Positions 27,191-34,384 of a DNA stretch of 64,000 nt are shown one piece after another. Within the stretch, counting starts at the first letter, position 1. Every line of letters starts with the position of its first letter. Source of the DNA: Chitinophagales bacterium. Its GTDB lineage: Bacteria; Bacteroidota; Bacteroidia; Chitinophagales; Saprospiraceae. Both the position numbers and the translations under genes were made by a program. The notes under the pieces are model-generated. The model saw only the letters and a program-made list of their open reading frames with translations. It searched no databases and had not been told where the DNA came from. Location: positions 1 through 64,000 of the forward strand of contig JAFLBO010000031.1 of the NCBI GenBank assembly GCA_017303475.1, written 5' to 3'.

Positions 27191-27985
27191 ATGAAAAAGT
27201 CTGTTTTGTTTCTGACTGCCCTTTTGATCACCATCCTCGCCGCAGAATCCTGTCGCAAAAACGATAACAACGATGTAGCCATCACCACTGCAGAGGATCT
27301 TTCTGCTAATGAAGATTACACTGAACAAATTGACCTGGATGCCGACATCGCTGTAGAAGAGCGTGGCGGCGGCTCCTGCCCAACCGTAACCTTCGCCCAA
27401 CCGGAAGGCACCTGGCCAAATACCATCACCATTGATTATGGCCCTTCCTGCACCCGGCCGGACGGACGCGTGCTGAGCGGTAAAATCATCATCAACCAAA
27501 CAGCCGAAATACGCACTGCTGGCGCTGTACGTACCATCACACACGAAAACTTTTTTGTAGACGGAACCAAAGTAGAAGGCACCCGTACCTGGACCAATAA
27601 TGGCCAGAATGCCGACGGCTTATGGTCTTACACCAAGGTAGCTACAGATATGAAGCTGACCTTTGAAGATGGCACTTTTACCACCTGGAATAAAACCCGT
27701 ACCAGCGTTTTGATTGAAGGCGGCGGCACGGCTACTCATTGGGACGATGTTTGGAGCAGCACAGGTACTGCTTCAGGAACCAACCGCAATGGGGTTGATT
27801 TCACCGCAACCATCACCGAGCCATTAATCAAAAGCGCTTCCTGCCGCTGGATTTCTTCCGGTATCATCGAATTCAGCGCCGGGGTTCGCACTCGTACCCT
27901 TGATTTCGGCGACGGAACCTGCGACCGCTTTGGAACACTGACCCTGGCTAATGGCGATTCTTATACCATCCGTCTGCGCAGGTAA
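27191..27985 (+). CDS. Lipoprotein of unknown function
   Basis: A 264-residue lipoprotein: signal peptide with lipobox (ILAAESC, Cys at residue 21), then an acidic linker and a beta-rich body. Seen: GSCPTVTFAQPEGTWPNTIT, IDYGPSCTRPDGRVLSGKI and a C-terminal LDFGDGTCDRFGTLTLANG. Conserved cysteines suggest disulfides outside the cytoplasm. I recognise this as a lipoprotein type recurrent in Bacteroidota but cannot give a function. It is followed by a strong intrinsic terminator. Confidence 0.8.
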   Translation: MKKSVLFLTALLITILAAESCRKNDNNDVAITTAEDLSANEDYTEQIDLDADIAVEERGGGSCPTVTFAQPEGTWPNTITIDYGPSCTRPDGRVLSGKIIINQTAEIRTAGAVRTITHENFFVDGTKVEGTRTWTNNGQNADGLWSYTKVATDMKLTFEDGTFTTWNKTRTSVLIEGGGTATHWDDVWSSTGTASGTNRNGVDFTATITEPLIKSASCRWISSGIIEFSAGVRTRTLDFGDGTCDRFGTLTLANGDSYTIRLRR

Positions 27986-28019
27986 TAGGTTGCAATAGTT
28001 TTTGTTAGAAACACCCACA

Positions 28020-28061
28020 ACGGGCTTCTTATCCGGATCATGGATAAGAAGCCCGTTTTTT
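28020..28061 (+). terminator. Intrinsic terminator after the lipoprotein gene
   Basis: A perfect 15-bp stem (ACGGGCTTCTTATCC at 28020-28034 and its complement at 28042-28056), a 7-nt loop, and a run of six T (28056-28061). It starts 35 bases after the stop. Confidence 0.93.
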
Positions 28062-28199
28062 GTTTATAAAACCTGTGTTGAGGTGCGTCGGCGAAAAAAA
28101 ATAAAAAAATTTAAAAATTTTTTTTCGGCTATTAAAATACTGATAATCAATATATTATGTAATAAAAGGTTGCAATCTTAATGAAAGTACCCGGCAAAA
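28062..28199. other. Very AT-rich leader upstream of the padR operon
   Basis: Strongly A/T-biased DNA with an A-tract and T-tract (28090-28130), possibly intrinsically bent. No gene is visible. It precedes the dyad and promoter of the padR-pspC operon. Confidence 0.5.
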
Positions 28200-28228
28200 A
28201 TAGGTTCTATGTATTGCAAAGAACCTAT
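28200..28228. promoter_or_regulatory. Candidate PadR operator (8-bp dyad)
   Basis: A perfect inverted repeat ATAGGTTC (28200-28207) and GAACCTAT (28221-28228) with a 13-nt spacer. It covers the -33 box and much of the promoter spacer of the operon that encodes a PadR repressor, so binding there would block transcription. PadR family members commonly autoregulate through such dyads. Assignment to this PadR is inference. Confidence 0.5.
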
Positions 28229-28245
28229 CAATACCATTATCTTTG
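28214..28245 (+). promoter_or_regulatory. Promoter of the padR-pspC operon
   Basis: TTG at 28214-28216 and TATCTTTG at 28238-28245, spacing 21 bases, fit the Bacteroidota TTTG/TAnnTTTG pattern. The first start codon (28314) is about 68 bases downstream. Confidence 0.65.
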
Positions 28246-28313
28246 TGCTACCAACTAACAGGTTAGGCCATGAACCTTTGAAAACACGGAGCAACAACGA
28301 CAACAATTAAGCT

Positions 28314-28559
28314 ATGCAACCCAAAGTCAAAATCGCACTTTCTGTTTTTTCCTTTGTGGCATTAGTCCTTACCGGACTTGCCGCAGCGGAGCAGGTTCCC
28401 AAAAACAAACCTGCATCAACAGAATCATTGATCAGCCCCAACATCATCAGTTTGAGCCCTAAACTGGTGCGCCGCAAAAACCAGTTTGAAAAAGACGATA
28501 AAGCGATCCGGGCAACCGACACCCTGATCATAAAAGATCAACCCGCATCAAGCCATTGA
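28314..28559 (+). CDS. Small exported protein preceding padR, unknown function
   Basis: An 81-residue protein with a Lys-containing N-terminus, a hydrophobic segment (IALSVFSFVALVLTGLAAA) and a short polar remainder. It is either secreted or anchored by its single helix. No family was recognised. It lies first in the operon with padR and pspC, 36 bases before padR, so it may be part of an envelope-stress response (inference). Codon use looks like its neighbours. Confidence 0.6.
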   Translation: MQPKVKIALSVFSFVALVLTGLAAAEQVPKNKPASTESLISPNIISLSPKLVRRKNQFEKDDKAIRATDTLIIKDQPASSH

Positions 28560-28595
28560 ACCATTCTCAGAAGTTTCTGAACAACGCAAAAAATT

Positions 28596-28973
28596 ATGGA
28601 TATCGAAAATGCAAAAGCACAGATGCGCAAGGGAGTATTGGAACTCTGCATACTTGCCATCATTGAGGAGGATGAAGTGTATCCCAGCGATATCATATCG
28701 AGGCTCAAAAGCAACGACCTCATCGTGGTAGAGGGTACCCTATATCCACTCCTGACACGTCTGAAAAATGACGGACTACTGGATTATACCTGGCGCGAAA
28801 GCAACTCCGGACCGCCGCGTAAATACTTCAAAATCACAGAATTGGGCCGTCAATTCCTGGAAGCGCTTAGTGATAGCTGGCAACAACTGGTACATTCAGT
28901 TGGTCAAACCATCAACAAGCCGCAGGCCTCCCGAAAAACCCGAAAAACCGAACAACCTCCGGCAGCGGAATAA
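28596..28973 (+). CDS. PadR family transcriptional regulator
   Basis: A 125-residue PadR-type regulator with a winged-helix domain (residues about 5-90). The family pattern is plain: QMRKGVLELCILAII, YPSDIISRLK, VEGTLYPLLTRLKNDGLLDY and GPPRKYFKITELG. The short C-terminal helix (residues 80-108) would dimerise. In Bacteroidota such regulators are often placed directly before a PspC-domain membrane protein, as here. A dyad overlapping the operon promoter is a likely binding site. Confidence 0.95.
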   Translation: MDIENAKAQMRKGVLELCILAIIEEDEVYPSDIISRLKSNDLIVVEGTLYPLLTRLKNDGLLDYTWRESNSGPPRKYFKITELGRQFLEALSDSWQQLVHSVGQTINKPQASRKTRKTEQPPAAE

Positions 28974-28980
28974 AGGTTAT

Positions 28981-29025
28981 TGAGTGGTGGATTGAGGTCA
29001 TTTGAGTCACTTTGGTCATTTGATG
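28981..29025 (+). repeat. Short TTTGRGTCA-like word array between padR and pspC
   Basis: Words such as TTTGAGTCA, CTTTGGTCA and TTTGATGGA follow one another at 9-nt spacing, starting just after the padR stop. The array is short, unpaired, and lies inside an operon. Confidence 0.45.
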
Positions 29026-29076
29026 GAAATCCCTGAAAAAATTCACTGAATAACTTCATTTCAAACTAACACAGCA

Positions 29077-31281
29077 ATGAACAAGATACTGAATATCAAT
29101 CTGGGCGGTTACGCCCTCACCATAGATGACGATGCGTACGAATACCTCTCGTCGTATCTCGAAAGCATCCGCAAACGCTTCAGAGAAAGCGAAGGCCGCG
29201 ATGAAATCATTGGCGATATTGAGGGCCGACTGGGTGAAGTGATTACGGGTAGCATGGGCTCCCGCACCATCGTGATGCTTCCGGATGTTGAGGCTGCAGT
29301 AGCGCTGATGGGTAAACCGGAGGATTTTGGCGGCGAAGACACTACCACCACCTCTGGCAGCGCCCAGTCTGGCGGTACCTGGAAAGGCAAAAGCTCTTCC
29401 ATCAAAACCGGAAAGCGTTTGTTTCGCGATGAAGAAGACGCAGTTGTGGCCGGTGTGTGTTCCGGTTTGGCGGCTTACTTCGGTATGAATGATCCTTTGT
29501 GGATGCGCCTGATCTTCGTACTGCTTGGTTTTGCCTCTTTCGGCTTCTGGGCTCCGGCTTACGTGCTGATGTGGATTTTGGTGCCACCGGCAAAAACAGC
29601 CGTAGACCGTTTGGCTATGCGTGGCGAACCAGCCAATATGGACAATATTGCCAGAGAGGTGGAAGAAGGGTTTGATCGCATTGGAAAAAAGGTAAACGAC
29701 ATGGGCACGCAGGCAAAAAAAAATTCTTCTAACGCCCAACAGGTAGTCAGCACCGGCGTAACCGCCATTGGCCAGATTTTTGGCTTTACACTTCGGTTTA
29801 TTGCCAAATTCGCCGCCCTGATTGCTATCCTGATCGGTATTGCACTGGTACTCGGACTCGGTGCAGGCTGGATTGGCAGCATCATGGCGCTGATGGTTGG
29901 CGCACCATACGTTGAATATTTTAGCCCCTATTCCTCAGGCTGGACATGGTTTGCCATCGTGAACATTTTCTTTCTGTTGGCTATTCCGGCGGTTGGATTG
30001 ATCCTGTTTTTCTCCCGTTTACTGTTCAAAACACGCACTCCGGGTTGGGTAACAGGCACCTTAACCACCCTGTTTATCCTGAGCGTTATTGCGGCATTCT
30101 CCATGTTGCCCTTTGGCATAAAGGAGTACAGCCAAACCGGAACCGTTTCCAAGGAAATTGATTTGAGCAGCCTGCGCTCGGATACCATGCGGGTGGAAGC
30201 TATCGAGGATTTGCTTGGCCAACGGTACCACAACGTGAACGAATTTAACTTCGATGACGATGGAGTACACCTCAGTGAGGAAGGCATGCAAATGCGCTGT
30301 CCGTTGGAAATCCGCGTATTCCCGAGCAAAGACGACCAGTATCACGTAACCCAAATCATCAAGTCTCAGGGTTCAAGTAGCCTAAATGCCCAGGAAAATG
30401 CGGATAAGGTGGCTTATTCAACCGTTTTTGCCGGCAATACACTTCAGGTGCCTACCTCCTACACAGTGGCTAAAGGTGAAAAATGGCGCGGCCAACGCAT
30501 CAGGATCAATATTGAGGTGCCTAAAGGCAAATTCATTACATTCAAAGAGAATATCCATGAATATGCCGGCGCCGATTTGGATGAGTACGACGATGAGAAC
30601 GAGAGCAACTACATCTCTCGTCGACCAGGTAAGGTGTTCCGCATGGGCACCCGCGGTTTGGTTTGTGCCGATTGCCCCAACATGGGGGATAAAGGTTACC
30701 GTTCCGACCGCAACTATGAGCGTTTCATTCTGGAAGGCGACTTCGAAACGGAAATCCGTAAAGGCGATGACTTTCGGGTAGAAATTGAGGGGCCACAGGA
30801 AGAAAAAGATAAAATCCAGAAAATTCAAACCGGAGAGAAAATCACCTTTACAACGGGTGGAAAAAGCACAAACGGGCGGGTGAAAATTTTCATTCAAACG
30901 CCAACTTTTACCTCCCTGAATGCAGATAGCGGAACCATTACCCTCCGCGGATTTGATGAAGGTGTGGCCAATATTACCGCTTCCGGTAACGCCAAAATCA
31001 AAGGTTATCTGGATGTTTCCCAGGATTTCAAACTGGCCTTGTCTGGAAAGGCAGCCGTTGAACTTACCGGAAACGGCGACGATATGGAGGTTAGCCTCAG
31101 CGACGATGCAGTACTGGAAGCCACCAACTGGACCGCCGATCGCGTAGAGGTTTCCGCAGCCGACAATGCCAAAGCAAGGCTTTTCGCCAGAGAAGATGCC
31201 CTGGTATTGTCTACCGGCCAAAGTTCAGTGCGTGTTGACGGAGGCGCAAATGTCCGGAAAAAGGAAAAGGAAGAAAACTAA
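29077..31281 (+). CDS. PspC-domain membrane protein with C-terminal GIN (DUF2807) domain
   Basis: A 734-residue membrane protein. N-terminal region (about 1-85) with MNKILNINLGGYALTIDDDA and acidic helices; PspC domain (about 108-175: KRLFRDEEDAVVAGVCSGLA, then YVLMWILVPP); three or more membrane helices (about 225-345); an extracytoplasmic region; and a C-terminal head-GIN beta-helix domain (about 600-725: ADSGTITLRGFDEGVANIT, SGNAKIKGYLDVS). PspC proteins respond to membrane stress; GIN domains are extracytoplasmic beta-solenoids of unknown ligand. It is the effector gene of the padR operon. The stop is followed by a GCGAAGACGCAAA-type word array. Confidence 0.9.
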   Translation: MNKILNINLGGYALTIDDDAYEYLSSYLESIRKRFRESEGRDEIIGDIEGRLGEVITGSMGSRTIVMLPDVEAAVALMGKPEDFGGEDTTTTSGSAQSGGTWKGKSSSIKTGKRLFRDEEDAVVAGVCSGLAAYFGMNDPLWMRLIFVLLGFASFGFWAPAYVLMWILVPPAKTAVDRLAMRGEPANMDNIAREVEEGFDRIGKKVNDMGTQAKKNSSNAQQVVSTGVTAIGQIFGFTLRFIAKFAALIAILIGIALVLGLGAGWIGSIMALMVGAPYVEYFSPYSSGWTWFAIVNIFFLLAIPAVGLILFFSRLLFKTRTPGWVTGTLTTLFILSVIAAFSMLPFGIKEYSQTGTVSKEIDLSSLRSDTMRVEAIEDLLGQRYHNVNEFNFDDDGVHLSEEGMQMRCPLEIRVFPSKDDQYHVTQIIKSQGSSSLNAQENADKVAYSTVFAGNTLQVPTSYTVAKGEKWRGQRIRINIEVPKGKFITFKENIHEYAGADLDEYDDENESNYISRRPGKVFRMGTRGLVCADCPNMGDKGYRSDRNYERFILEGDFETEIRKGDDFRVEIEGPQEEKDKIQKIQTGEKITFTTGGKSTNGRVKIFIQTPTFTSLNADSGTITLRGFDEGVANITASGNAKIKGYLDVSQDFKLALSGKAAVELTGNGDDMEVSLSDDAVLEATNWTADRVEVSAADNAKARLFAREDALVLSTGQSSVRVDGGANVRKKEKEEN

Positions 31282-31440
31282 GGTAAACGCGAAGACGCAA
31301 ATACACGAAGGGTTTATTTGGCCACCGCCAAATAAACCCTTCACATTTTTATGCCTAAAAAACAGTGGACGAAGTCCACGCCCTTCACGCCTTTGCGTCT
31401 TCGTGCCTTTGTGCCCTCGGGTTCTCGCCTTTGTGCCTTT
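31282..31440. repeat. Inverted word arrays around a terminator-like stem
   Basis: A left array of words such as CGCGAAGACGCAAA (31287-31300) begins two bases after the pspC stop. A 15-bp perfect stem follows, then a right array with the complementary words (TTTGCGTCTTCGTG and CCTTTGTGCC, about 31385-31440). The right array runs into the promoter of the SIR2/TIR gene. Confidence 0.75.
31307..31349 (+). terminator. Intrinsic terminator after the pspC gene
   Basis: A 15-bp perfect stem (GAAGGGTTTATTTGG at 31307-31321 and its complement at 31328-31342) with a 6-nt loop, followed by ACATTTTT. It lies inside the word-array region. Confidence 0.7.
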
Positions 31441-31443
31441 CTA

Positions 31444-31474
31444 TTTGTGTATTAGTGTCTTTTCTCTACCTTTG
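31444..31474 (+). promoter_or_regulatory. Promoter of the SIR2/TIR gene
   Basis: TTTG (31444-31447), 19 bases, TACCTTTG (31467-31474): a full match to the Bacteroidota consensus. The ATG at 31494 is 20 bases downstream, so the leader would be short. Confidence 0.78.
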
Positions 31475-31493
31475 TCGGCTACCGCGCATTGTT

Positions 31494-32837
31494 ATGCCAC
31501 CTGAATCATCCTCGCCTACCGAATTGTATCAAACCATTGCCCGCAAGGTCAAAGACGGGACCTGTGTGCTTTTCCTGGGGCCGGCTGCCCTCGCCGCCAA
31601 AGACAAAAACGGCAACTGGGAGCCCCTGACCGAATTGTGCGCCCGGCATCTGGCTGAGAAATACAAGCTGGAACTCAGCCCTGAGGAAGAATGCAGTCTA
31701 CCTTACGTTACCAGTCTGCTGCGCATTCAGAACCGCTCTACCGACAATGTATTGCAGGAAGATGTGGCCAAGTTTTACGCAGACATGGAGGATTCCTGTG
31801 AGCTGCATCCGGCGTTGGAACAACTCACCGACCTGAAATTCCGGATTGTGATCAATACCACTCCGGATAATTTCATTACGCGTTTGTACGACCAGATTGC
31901 GCAGGCTTATCATGCCGATTTTTACAACTGGTACAAACCTTCCACTACCCTGAACTTTGATTTTGAAAAAGATTCGCGGGTGGTGATTTATAACCTGCTG
32001 GGCTCCTATGTAAAACCGGAATCTCTGGTTTTGACTTATAAACAACAACTGAGTTACATCAAAAAAATAGTTGGTGAACAGCAAAACGAGCGCATCCCCG
32101 ATGCGCTCACCAATGCTTTCAAGGACTATCGCCACCACCTTTTCCTGGGCTTCGATTTTGAAGACTGGGCCCTGCGTCTGCTGTTGGATACCTTGTACAA
32201 AAACGTTCGCGAAAACATTCAGCCGTACTCCTTTACCACTAAAGATGAACGTCCGGCAGATGCAGATACCAAAGTCTTTTTCCAGGGAGAATTTGGCATG
32301 CAATTCCCCAAAGACAACCTGGAAAATTTTGTAGAAAACCTGGTGTTGGAATATCAGAAACTGGGAAGCCCTGCCGCAGCTACCACCCAGCAAGCGCCAA
32401 AAGCAAAAATACTGGTGCTGCACAATGAAGCAGCTGATAAAGATGGTTTTGATCTGCTAATCAAACAATTGCGAACATTGCCGGCTCAGTTTGTCAGCCT
32501 GGCAGACGCCGTAGGACAAGGTGATGTAAAAACCTGGCTTCAAAATGCCCTGAACGAATGTCAGGTGGTGTTGCCCTTACTTACCGCCGATTTTTACGAC
32601 GAGACACAAAATCCTGCTGTATCTCTTATGGCAGAAATTGCCCAGCGCAATAACCCCAGAAAAGGATTCCTGGTAATGCCCGTTATATTGAAACCAGTTC
32701 CCCTGGATGGCCCATTCGGCGCCCTGCCAACCCTTCGTCCTACCGACAAGCAAGCCATCATGGGTAGTGGCAAAGAAGCACAGTACGCCGCCGAAATTGC
32801 AGATGGCTTGAAAAAGTATATTGAGAATTTGAAGTGA
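31494..32837 (+). CDS. SIR2-like and TIR-like domain fusion protein
   Basis: A 447-residue cytoplasmic protein. The N-terminal part (about 10-280) follows the SIR2-like order: CVLFLGPAAL (nucleotide-loop position), IVINTTPDNFI, YNLLGSYVKPESLVLT and LFLGFDFEDWALR. The C-terminal part (about 305-445) reads as a TIR-like domain: KAKILVLHNEAADKDGFDLL, LPLLTADFYD, VSLMAEIAQ with a Glu at the usual catalytic position, and VMPVILKPVPLDG. Both folds occur as NADases in bacterial immune systems such as Thoeris and short Argonautes. In the SIR2 part the expected LHG catalytic His is Leu (NLLGS), so that domain may be a sensor or scaffold. No Argonaute or macro-domain partner is adjacent. The ATG at 31494 fits the promoter. 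Confidence 0.75.
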   Translation: MPPESSSPTELYQTIARKVKDGTCVLFLGPAALAAKDKNGNWEPLTELCARHLAEKYKLELSPEEECSLPYVTSLLRIQNRSTDNVLQEDVAKFYADMEDSCELHPALEQLTDLKFRIVINTTPDNFITRLYDQIAQAYHADFYNWYKPSTTLNFDFEKDSRVVIYNLLGSYVKPESLVLTYKQQLSYIKKIVGEQQNERIPDALTNAFKDYRHHLFLGFDFEDWALRLLLDTLYKNVRENIQPYSFTTKDERPADADTKVFFQGEFGMQFPKDNLENFVENLVLEYQKLGSPAAATTQQAPKAKILVLHNEAADKDGFDLLIKQLRTLPAQFVSLADAVGQGDVKTWLQNALNECQVVLPLLTADFYDETQNPAVSLMAEIAQRNNPRKGFLVMPVILKPVPLDGPFGALPTLRPTDKQAIMGSGKEAQYAAEIADGLKKYIENLK

Positions 32838-32963
32838 GTGGGGATACCACTAAGCCACAGAGGCCACTAAGGATGCGCGCTCTTAGTGGCCTCTGTGGCT
32901 TAGTGGTAATTTTCCGCCGAACGCCAACTCAAACACTCCCACACTCAAACACTCCCACACTCA
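32834..32963. repeat. Composite hairpin: 27-bp perfect inverted repeat plus GAGTG word array
   Basis: A perfect 27-bp inverted repeat (32845-32871 and 32882-32908, 10-nt loop) between convergent genes, nearly identical to the core at 23778-23845. To its right is an array which, read on the minus strand from the stop of the next gene, consists of GAGTGTGG and GAGTGTTT octamers and ends GAGTTGGCGTT. The last 18 bases of that word (32921-32938) are repeated in the 43.9 kb array. The minus-strand TGA stop (32961-32963) is part of it, and the plus-strand stop reads AAG-TGA-GTG. Confidence 0.93.
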
Positions 32964-34319
32964 CTCCGGTTCATACCAGAAATACAACTCCCCATACACC
33001 CGCAAAGAATCTGGTTTGGAGGAAGACGGTACTTCTACCAGCAATTTATTTTTTCCCGGTTTAAAAGTTTTGGAAGGCAAATAAGCCACCAGCCCGGGTG
33101 AGCCTGCTACCGGGTGTTCGTGAAACATCCAATCCGGATGAACCATCAGGGAATCATTGATTTTTAGTTTGAAAAAGGCATCCAGACAGGATATGTGTAC
33201 ACTGTCTGATCTAAAACGGCGCTGTTGTTTGGATAAAGAGTCCGGCCAATGGGGTGTTTGACAATGCTGGCTAATGGCGGCGTCCAATAATTTAGGATAA
33301 TCCACAAAAACACGCAAAAATGGTCCTTCCACCACTTCAGTCGGAATACTCACCGGTGGGAGTCGGTCGGATTGGCTGCGCAGATTATCGTAAACGCCAC
33401 TGGATAGGGTATGTTCATTGCGCTGGGAAGCATAAAACTGTCGGTTTTGAATAATATTCCTGCCTGATAATTGTGTAAGTGTGGTGACAAAAGTGAACAC
33501 TACAAAGGAAAAAAACACTCCAAAACACAAAAACATATTCCTCAGAAGCCGTTTTTTGGGTATTTGTGAATTGAAAGTCAAATTCAGGTAGGTTAACGGC
33601 TTGTAGATAAATGGCATCAGAATGAAACCTGCCTTTTGCATGGTCCACTTTGCTAAATTTTGTACCCAGGGTTTGGCCGACCAGGTTGGAGAACGCATTA
33701 ATGACTGCATAACCATGGGCAACAAGGCCATGATGGAAACCATAATCAGGAAGACTCCGCTTATCCACTTACCTATGTCTTTTCCTACATAAACCGGAAC
33801 AACATTAATTATGGAAAAAACCAGTAGATAACCAAAAGATATGCCCATGCTGGTCAGCGCAATAAGGAAGGCTACAGAAAATATTTGATTGGCCAACCTG
33901 TCTAAACGCAAGATGTAATCGGCCAGCGTACCAAAGCGTTCACGCGATTGTTCCCGGCTAAAATCAGTCATCCAGGGAAGTTGTTCATATCGGATGCCAT
34001 CGGTATACACAGCATGGAGTCCCACCGCGCCTGCCCAGAAAGCCCGCATGACAAAATGCACTACAAAAGTGAAAATCAGTACCCAGGCCACCACTTTCAT
34101 GAAGCTGAAGGCCAGCAAAGGCAGGGTGATTTTGGTGAAATCTTCATCCATTACCCAGTTTTGCAGGTAATATTTCAGCAAATTATCCACCGCATCCGGC
34201 AGGTAATTGGCCAGGAAAATGGCTGCACCAGAGATGATCAACTCCAGATTCCAGCTTTTATCGGTAAGCGCTTTGAGCCATTCCGGCCGATTATCAGTGA
34301 CGGGTTCGTTCGGTTCCAT
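32961..34319 (-). CDS. Polytopic membrane protein of unknown function
   Basis: A 452-residue protein with about six membrane helices between residues 28 and 290 (for example LIISGAAIFLANYLPDAV, VVAWVLIFTFVVHFVMRAF, VFLIMVSIMALLPMV, FLCFGVFFSFVVFTFVTTL), followed by a soluble, probably periplasmic, beta-rich C-terminal domain of about 160 residues. No family was recognised. It converges on the SIR2/TIR gene across the composite hairpin, so a functional link is not implied. ATG at 34319; its start is only 65 bases from that of mnmE, in the opposite direction. Confidence 0.75.
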   Translation of the reverse strand: MEPNEPVTDNRPEWLKALTDKSWNLELIISGAAIFLANYLPDAVDNLLKYYLQNWVMDEDFTKITLPLLAFSFMKVVAWVLIFTFVVHFVMRAFWAGAVGLHAVYTDGIRYEQLPWMTDFSREQSRERFGTLADYILRLDRLANQIFSVAFLIALTSMGISFGYLLVFSIINVVPVYVGKDIGKWISGVFLIMVSIMALLPMVMQSLMRSPTWSAKPWVQNLAKWTMQKAGFILMPFIYKPLTYLNLTFNSQIPKKRLLRNMFLCFGVFFSFVVFTFVTTLTQLSGRNIIQNRQFYASQRNEHTLSSGVYDNLRSQSDRLPPVSIPTEVVEGPFLRVFVDYPKLLDAAISQHCQTPHWPDSLSKQQRRFRSDSVHISCLDAFFKLKINDSLMVHPDWMFHEHPVAGSPGLVAYLPSKTFKPGKNKLLVEVPSSSKPDSLRVYGELYFWYEPE

Positions 34320-34384
34320 AGAATTGTGCGAATTTTGCGGTGGAAATATCCAGCATTTCCGGCATAAAATTCAAGCAGATTACC

